Shown: in pieces, positions 7,876-10,875 of the stretch | Layout: each line of letters begins with the position of its first letter | Numbering within the stretch: position 1 is the first letter of the stretch | Assembly (NCBI GenBank): GCA_946480525.1 | Contig: CAMLLA010000109.1 | Coordinates: 1 to 10,875 of the forward strand | Direction of reading: 5' to 3' | Length of the DNA: 10,875 nt | DNA from: an uncultured Asticcacaulis sp. | Lineage (GTDB): Bacteria; Pseudomonadota; Alphaproteobacteria; Caulobacterales; Caulobacteraceae | Translations under genes and position numbers: made by a program | Notes under the pieces: generated by a model | What the model was told of the DNA's origin: nothing | The model's database searches: none | What the model saw: only the letters and a program-made list of their open reading frames with translations

Positions 7876-8004
7876 TTCGCCCCCGATTTGCCTGCGATTG
7901 CCGACTTGGCCAGTTGAAACAATAATTAGCGCGGACTCAACAGACAAGAGATGGAATGCATTCGCAATCCTCGGAGGTTGATTTGGGAAGTGTCCTACAC
8001 GGGA

Positions 8005-10290
8005 TTAAAGCGACGGCCGTAGCCCCTCGGCCTTGACGGTCCATCCTTTCGGGAAGCCAGGCGCACCGCCCTGGCCATCCCAGCCGCCGGCCATGAGTGC
8101 GACTGCCAGAAGCAAGCTGCCGTTCGACGGGAAGTAGGTCTCCGCCGCGCGCTGATAGCCCGGACCATCCGGATTGGCCTGCGAGGCGCCCGTCGCCGTC
8201 GGCACAAAGGCCTGAGCGTGGGCGTCGAGATGGACGCGCGGGGTCATTCCGCTCTTGCCATACTTGTTGTTTTTGGCATCGAAGAACAGCCAGTCGACCG
8301 CCTCTTCGGGGCTGCCCAGCCGCGCCGCCGTCATGGCGATCATGGCGTAGTCCCAGCCCCAGGTCTGACGCAGGTCCCAGTCGCCCTTCATGCGGTCGAG
8401 CGTCCGGCGCATGACGGCGCGATCGACATCGCGGCCCGGCAGCCAACCCAACGCCATCAAAAACGACGGGTGGTCGCGGTTCTGGCACGACTCTTCGACC
8501 GCATTGGCGCGGCACATGCCGGCAGCGCGATCCCAGAAGTCGGGCGTCGAGCCGGTCGGCAGATAGAGCCCGTCCTTTTGCGGCAGGGCAGGCCATTTCG
8601 CCAGCACCGCATCCCAGTCGGCACGACGCGGTTCGCCGCGGCGTTCGCGCCAGGCCTGGGCCGTCTCGATGCCCCAGCGGTAGTAGGCGACTTCGAACAA
8701 GGGATCGAAGGTCGTCAGCGGATCGAAATTCTCCTGCACCGGAATGATCGGCGGCCCCAGGCGATAGCGGCCGGACGCCTCATCGAAATATGCGAACGAA
8801 GCCAGAAGTTCCGCCGACTGCTCGACCAGTTCGCCATAGCGCGTCAGAATGGCCTGGTTGCGGTCGGTCCGGTCCTGTCCGGTGCGCCAGATCAGCTCGC
8901 TCATATAGATGGGGTGGGGCTGCTGCCACATGATGAAAGGCGAGACCTTGCTGGGGCTGTCGACGCCGTCCGGCCCGATCATCTTGGGCCACCAGGCGCC
9001 CTTGAGCCCTTGCGCTTCGGCGCGCGCCTTCGCCTCGGGCAGGAACCGCACATACCAGCCAAGGCTGTTTTCCAGCAGGCGGGGACGGCCCCACAGGGCA
9101 AAGTGCGCGCTATGCCAGGGGTGCATTTCCAGATGCGACTTGCCGTTCCAGCTGTTGGAGAACAGGCCCTCTTCCTGTGGCGGAAAGTTGCCCGAAGCGT
9201 TCACCGCCATCAGGTATTGCGACAGGATGACCCGGCGTTCCAGTTCATTGGCGCGCGGATCGCTGCTGCCGGCAAAATCGACCATGCCGCCGCGTGTCCA
9301 GTAGTCGCGCCAGTGCGCCGCAACGGCAGACCTGGCTTGTGCAGGTGCGGGCAGGGAGACGTCCGGCTCCTTGCCGAACTGCGTCATGACGGCAAGGGTG
9401 CGGCCGGTGGCGGAGGCGCGCCAGGCGTGCGGACCGGCCGGCTTGACCTGGCCGCCGTGCGCGATAATGGCGGAATGATAGGTGGTGGCGTCGATGCGTC
9501 GCTCCACGCGGACCTCGCTGGCGGTGCTGTAATGCACGCGGGTCGTGTGCGCGGCGGGGTTCGACCAGTCGGACGGATCGGGATTGAGCGACTTCGATAC
9601 GCCGGGGAAGCTGACCATTACCGCCAGCCGTCCGTCGGCGACCAGCTGTGACTCGATTTCGACCAGGACAGCGTCCTGATAGGGCAGGACGCAGGTGACG
9701 ACCGTGACCGGCTCGCCGTCATAAACGAACAAGCTGGTCAGGGTGCCGGTCCACAGGTCGAGCGTCTGGCGCGTATCGCGAATGTCTTCGAAGCGCGCGG
9801 GCTTGCCGTCCTTTGCCTTGAGGTCCAGCGCGATCCGGCCCAATGAGAAGCGGTGCGGGTTCTCGCGGATATAGGCGACCGCCGGGTTCTTCGACGCTTC
9901 GGCCCAGTCCTTGATGTAGCCGTAGCGGCGCATCTCCCCGCGCACATCGATCTCAACCTGAGTGTCCTTGACCGTAAAGCCTTGCGGATTGGCGAAGCTA
10001 TGCCACGCCCATTGCGCCTCGGTCAGAAGCGGCGCGATCTTCGAATAGGGTTCGGTGAAGGTCTGCAGGCCGGTGATATCGGCGGTAAAGCCGATATTGC
10101 CATTGCCGAGCATAAGCGGCGCGGAAGGGTCGATTTCGGTGAGCACTGGGTTATGCCGAGTGACCAGCGCCTGTCGGTCGATCGCCGTTTCGGCAATCGC
10201 CGGGTGGACAGTGGCCATCGCGAGGGCGCCGGCCGATGCGCTCAGCAACTGGCGGCGGGACAGACAGGGCAGTGAAGGGAGGCTTGGCAT
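8005..10290 (-). CDS. Tat-type exported six-hairpin glycosidase, GH65-like family
   Basis: The 761-residue product starts at ATG 10288-10290, preceded by AGGA at about 8 bases. A TTG at 10332 would add 14 poorly formed residues. A twin-arginine-like signal (S11-R12-R13-Q-L-L, then a mild hydrophobic run) ends at a likely AIA|E cleavage after residue 33, so the enzyme probably works in the periplasm or outside. Residues about 60-320 form a beta-rich N-terminal domain (LGNGNIGFTADITGLQTF; ENPHRFSLGRIAL). Residues about 340-700 form a helical (alpha/alpha) barrel with strong family motifs: NSWNGKSHLEMHPWHSAHFA (379-398), WWPKMIGPDG (434-443), WQQPHPIY (455-462), LGPPIIPVQENF (511-522) and QTWGWDYAM (642-650). 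The tail GFPKGWTVKAEGL is also typical. By position, E520 in PVQEN is the candidate general acid (GH65 has GPDEYH there), and E717 in ETYFPSNGS a candidate base; both are inferences. The family is usually labelled GH65-like or six-hairpin glycosidase, and its substrates are mostly unknown. Confidence 0.85.
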   Translation of the reverse strand: MPSLPSLPCLSRRQLLSASAGALAMATVHPAIAETAIDRQALVTRHNPVLTEIDPSAPLMLGNGNIGFTADITGLQTFTEPYSKIAPLLTEAQWAWHSFANPQGFTVKDTQVEIDVRGEMRRYGYIKDWAEASKNPAVAYIRENPHRFSLGRIALDLKAKDGKPARFEDIRDTRQTLDLWTGTLTSLFVYDGEPVTVVTCVLPYQDAVLVEIESQLVADGRLAVMVSFPGVSKSLNPDPSDWSNPAAHTTRVHYSTASEVRVERRIDATTYHSAIIAHGGQVKPAGPHAWRASATGRTLAVMTQFGKEPDVSLPAPAQARSAVAAHWRDYWTRGGMVDFAGSSDPRANELERRVILSQYLMAVNASGNFPPQEEGLFSNSWNGKSHLEMHPWHSAHFALWGRPRLLENSLGWYVRFLPEAKARAEAQGLKGAWWPKMIGPDGVDSPSKVSPFIMWQQPHPIYMSELIWRTGQDRTDRNQAILTRYGELVEQSAELLASFAYFDEASGRYRLGPPIIPVQENFDPLTTFDPLFEVAYYRWGIETAQAWRERRGEPRRADWDAVLAKWPALPQKDGLYLPTGSTPDFWDRAAGMCRANAVEESCQNRDHPSFLMALGWLPGRDVDRAVMRRTLDRMKGDWDLRQTWGWDYAMIAMTAARLGSPEEAVDWLFFDAKNNKYGKSGMTPRVHLDAHAQAFVPTATGASQANPDGPGYQRAAETYFPSNGSLLLAVALMAGGWDGQGGAPGFPKGWTVKAEGLRPSL

Positions 10291-10734
10291 CGGGTCATCC
10301 TGGGTGGAGTGGCTATGCGTCTCTGTTCGCAAAAAATATTGACAACGCTATCCACTATTCGGAACGGTGACATTGCAGCTGTTATCTGAAATCGCAAAGG
10401 GCAGGGGCGACACGTGGAAGTGCCTGAAAAATAAGCGAAAAGAAGGTCACCTGTTCCCGTCCAAGGCGCCTTCCGATGGCAATATTGCGCGCCTTTTACC
10501 GATGTGCCAGCGCTTTATTTGTATTACAATCAACTTATTGCAGATAAGCTTGCTTGAAAATGATGTGTTGTGCGGGTTTTGCAACATTCTTTCCCTTCTT
10601 GAAATTTTTTACTCGCTTGAATTTCAAATTTAAAACAATTTTCAAAAATATTTATCGATCCTGATCATTTGTGTTTACAAATGCTGAATTGTCCGTATCA
10701 ATTTTGACATAAACTATTTCAAAAACAGGGACGG
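10291..10734. promoter_or_regulatory. Divergent intergenic region, AT-rich in its right half
   Basis: This 444-base stretch separates the GH65-like gene (-) from the exported protein gene (+). I see no real gene; the one open frame (10367-10633, +) ends in an odd hydrophobic tail typical of translated AT-rich DNA. From about 10500 the sequence becomes AT-rich. The related words TTGAAA or TTTCAA recur (near 10553, 10599, 10616, 10622, 10641 and 10716). TTGAAATT (10599-10606) and AATTTCAA (10620-10627) form an inverted pair. TTTGTGTTTACAAA (10668-10681) has 5-base inverted arms. TTGACA at 10704-10709 resembles a -35 box, but 17 bases on there is no good -10; TAAACT at 10710-10715 is an alternative -10 with a poor -35. 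The region probably carries both promoters, with no single one certain. Confidence 0.5.
10340..10354. promoter_or_regulatory. Candidate operator, imperfect palindrome (LacI-family style)
   Basis: TGACAACGCTATCCA lies about 50 bases upstream of the GH65-like start. On the minus strand its core GATAGC|GTTGTC is an imperfect palindrome around a central CG (4 of 6 positions pair, the other two are transitions). LacI-type operators controlling sugar genes commonly have this CG-centred form. No regulator gene is in the window, and only one copy was found, so the call is tentative. Confidence 0.25.
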
Positions 10735-10737
10735 ATG

Positions 10738-10875
10738 ATGAGGGTGAACCTTCTGGCGTGTGCGGTAGCCATTGCAGGCCTGGCCCAGCCGGTGGCCATC
10801 CAGGCTGCGGTGATCGGTGAGAATACACCGGCGCGTTCGCTGACGATCGACCGCCTTGGTGAACTGCCGGCCGAT
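10738..10875 (+). CDS. Exported protein, N-terminal fragment (possible polysaccharide-degrading enzyme)
   Basis: Only the first 46 residues are visible; the gene runs off the right edge. AGGGA at 10727-10731 lies 6 bases before ATG 10738 and 3 bases before ATG 10735, so 10738 is the better-spaced start. The N-terminus is a Sec signal peptide: MRVNLL, a hydrophobic run (ACAVAIAGLA) and probable cleavage around AIQA. The mature start, VIGENTPARSLTIDRLGELP, reminds me of the opening of secreted pectate lyases and related enzymes (an xPAxxLTxxRxxxLP pattern) in Caulobacteraceae, but this is a weak memory-based resemblance and no catalytic region is in view. Divergence from the GH65-like gene fits a shared glycan regulon. 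Confidence 0.6.
   Translation, partial: MRVNLLACAVAIAGLAQPVAIQAAVIGENTPARSLTIDRLGELPAD

Noticed and set aside
7926..7961. An 11-codon minus-strand leader frame (ATG at 7959-7961) with a GAGGA upstream, just before the YhcG gene
   Set aside because: The ribosome site is suggestive, but the peptide MHSISCLLSPR shows no attenuator pattern such as repeated codons or alternative hairpins, and a frame this short arises easily by chance.
8218..9651. A 477-codon + strand frame opposite the GH65-like gene
   Set aside because: It is an antisense shadow: the minus strand carries many recognised glycosidase motifs over the same bases, and the + frame shows no domain or good start.
10367..10633. An 88-codon open frame on the + strand in the intergenic region
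   Set aside because: It starts at GTG without a ribosome site, and its second half is a hydrophobic, Ile/Leu/Phe-rich translation of AT-rich DNA. No family resemblance is visible. Treated as non-coding leader.

Overview
The window is GC-rich coding DNA with ATG/GTG starts and clear Shine-Dalgarno sites. It looks like an alphaproteobacterial chromosome, most likely Caulobacteraceae such as Asticcacaulis or Caulobacter. That assignment rests on the style of the gene set and proteins, not on a marker gene. It reads as part of a carbohydrate-utilisation region: a glycoside hydrolase family 3 (GH3) tail, a sugar:cation symporter, and two large exported putative glycosidases of poorly characterised families. 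A further exported protein starts at the right edge.

Layout. Bases 1-1614 (+): the C-terminal Fn3-like domain of a GH3 enzyme overlaps by 8 bases the gene for a GPH-family (MelB/XynP-like) symporter, so the two are probably translated together. Bases 1615-1839: a gap between convergent genes filled by a nested inverted repeat (1617-1827) with perfect 33-base arms. Bases 1840-3165 (-): a DHA3-type MFS transporter. Bases 3166-3470: a divergent promoter region. Bases 3471-6872 (+): a 1133-residue exported DUF4450 protein with a predicted alpha-helical catalytic core. Bases 6856-7875 (-): a YhcG/DUF1016 PD-(D/E)XK nuclease whose 3' end overlaps the DUF4450 gene by 17 bases; it has lower GC and holds an inverted pair of near-palindromes. 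Bases 8005-10290 (-): a Tat-type exported six-hairpin glycosidase (GH65-like). Bases 10291-10734: an intergenic region, strongly AT-rich in its right half. Bases 10738-10875 (+): the start of another exported protein, cut by the window edge.

How it fits together (inference): exported enzymes (DUF4450, GH65-like, and perhaps the right-edge protein) would trim a plant-type polysaccharide or oligosaccharide outside the cytoplasm. The GPH symporter would import the products and the GH3 enzyme would split small glycosides. The substrate cannot be read from this window. No TonB-dependent receptor, regulator, tRNA, rRNA, CRISPR array or transposase gene is present. The YhcG nuclease is the functional outsider. 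The least explained items are the two glycosidase-like families, the 211-base nested palindrome, and the paired palindromes inside the nuclease gene.
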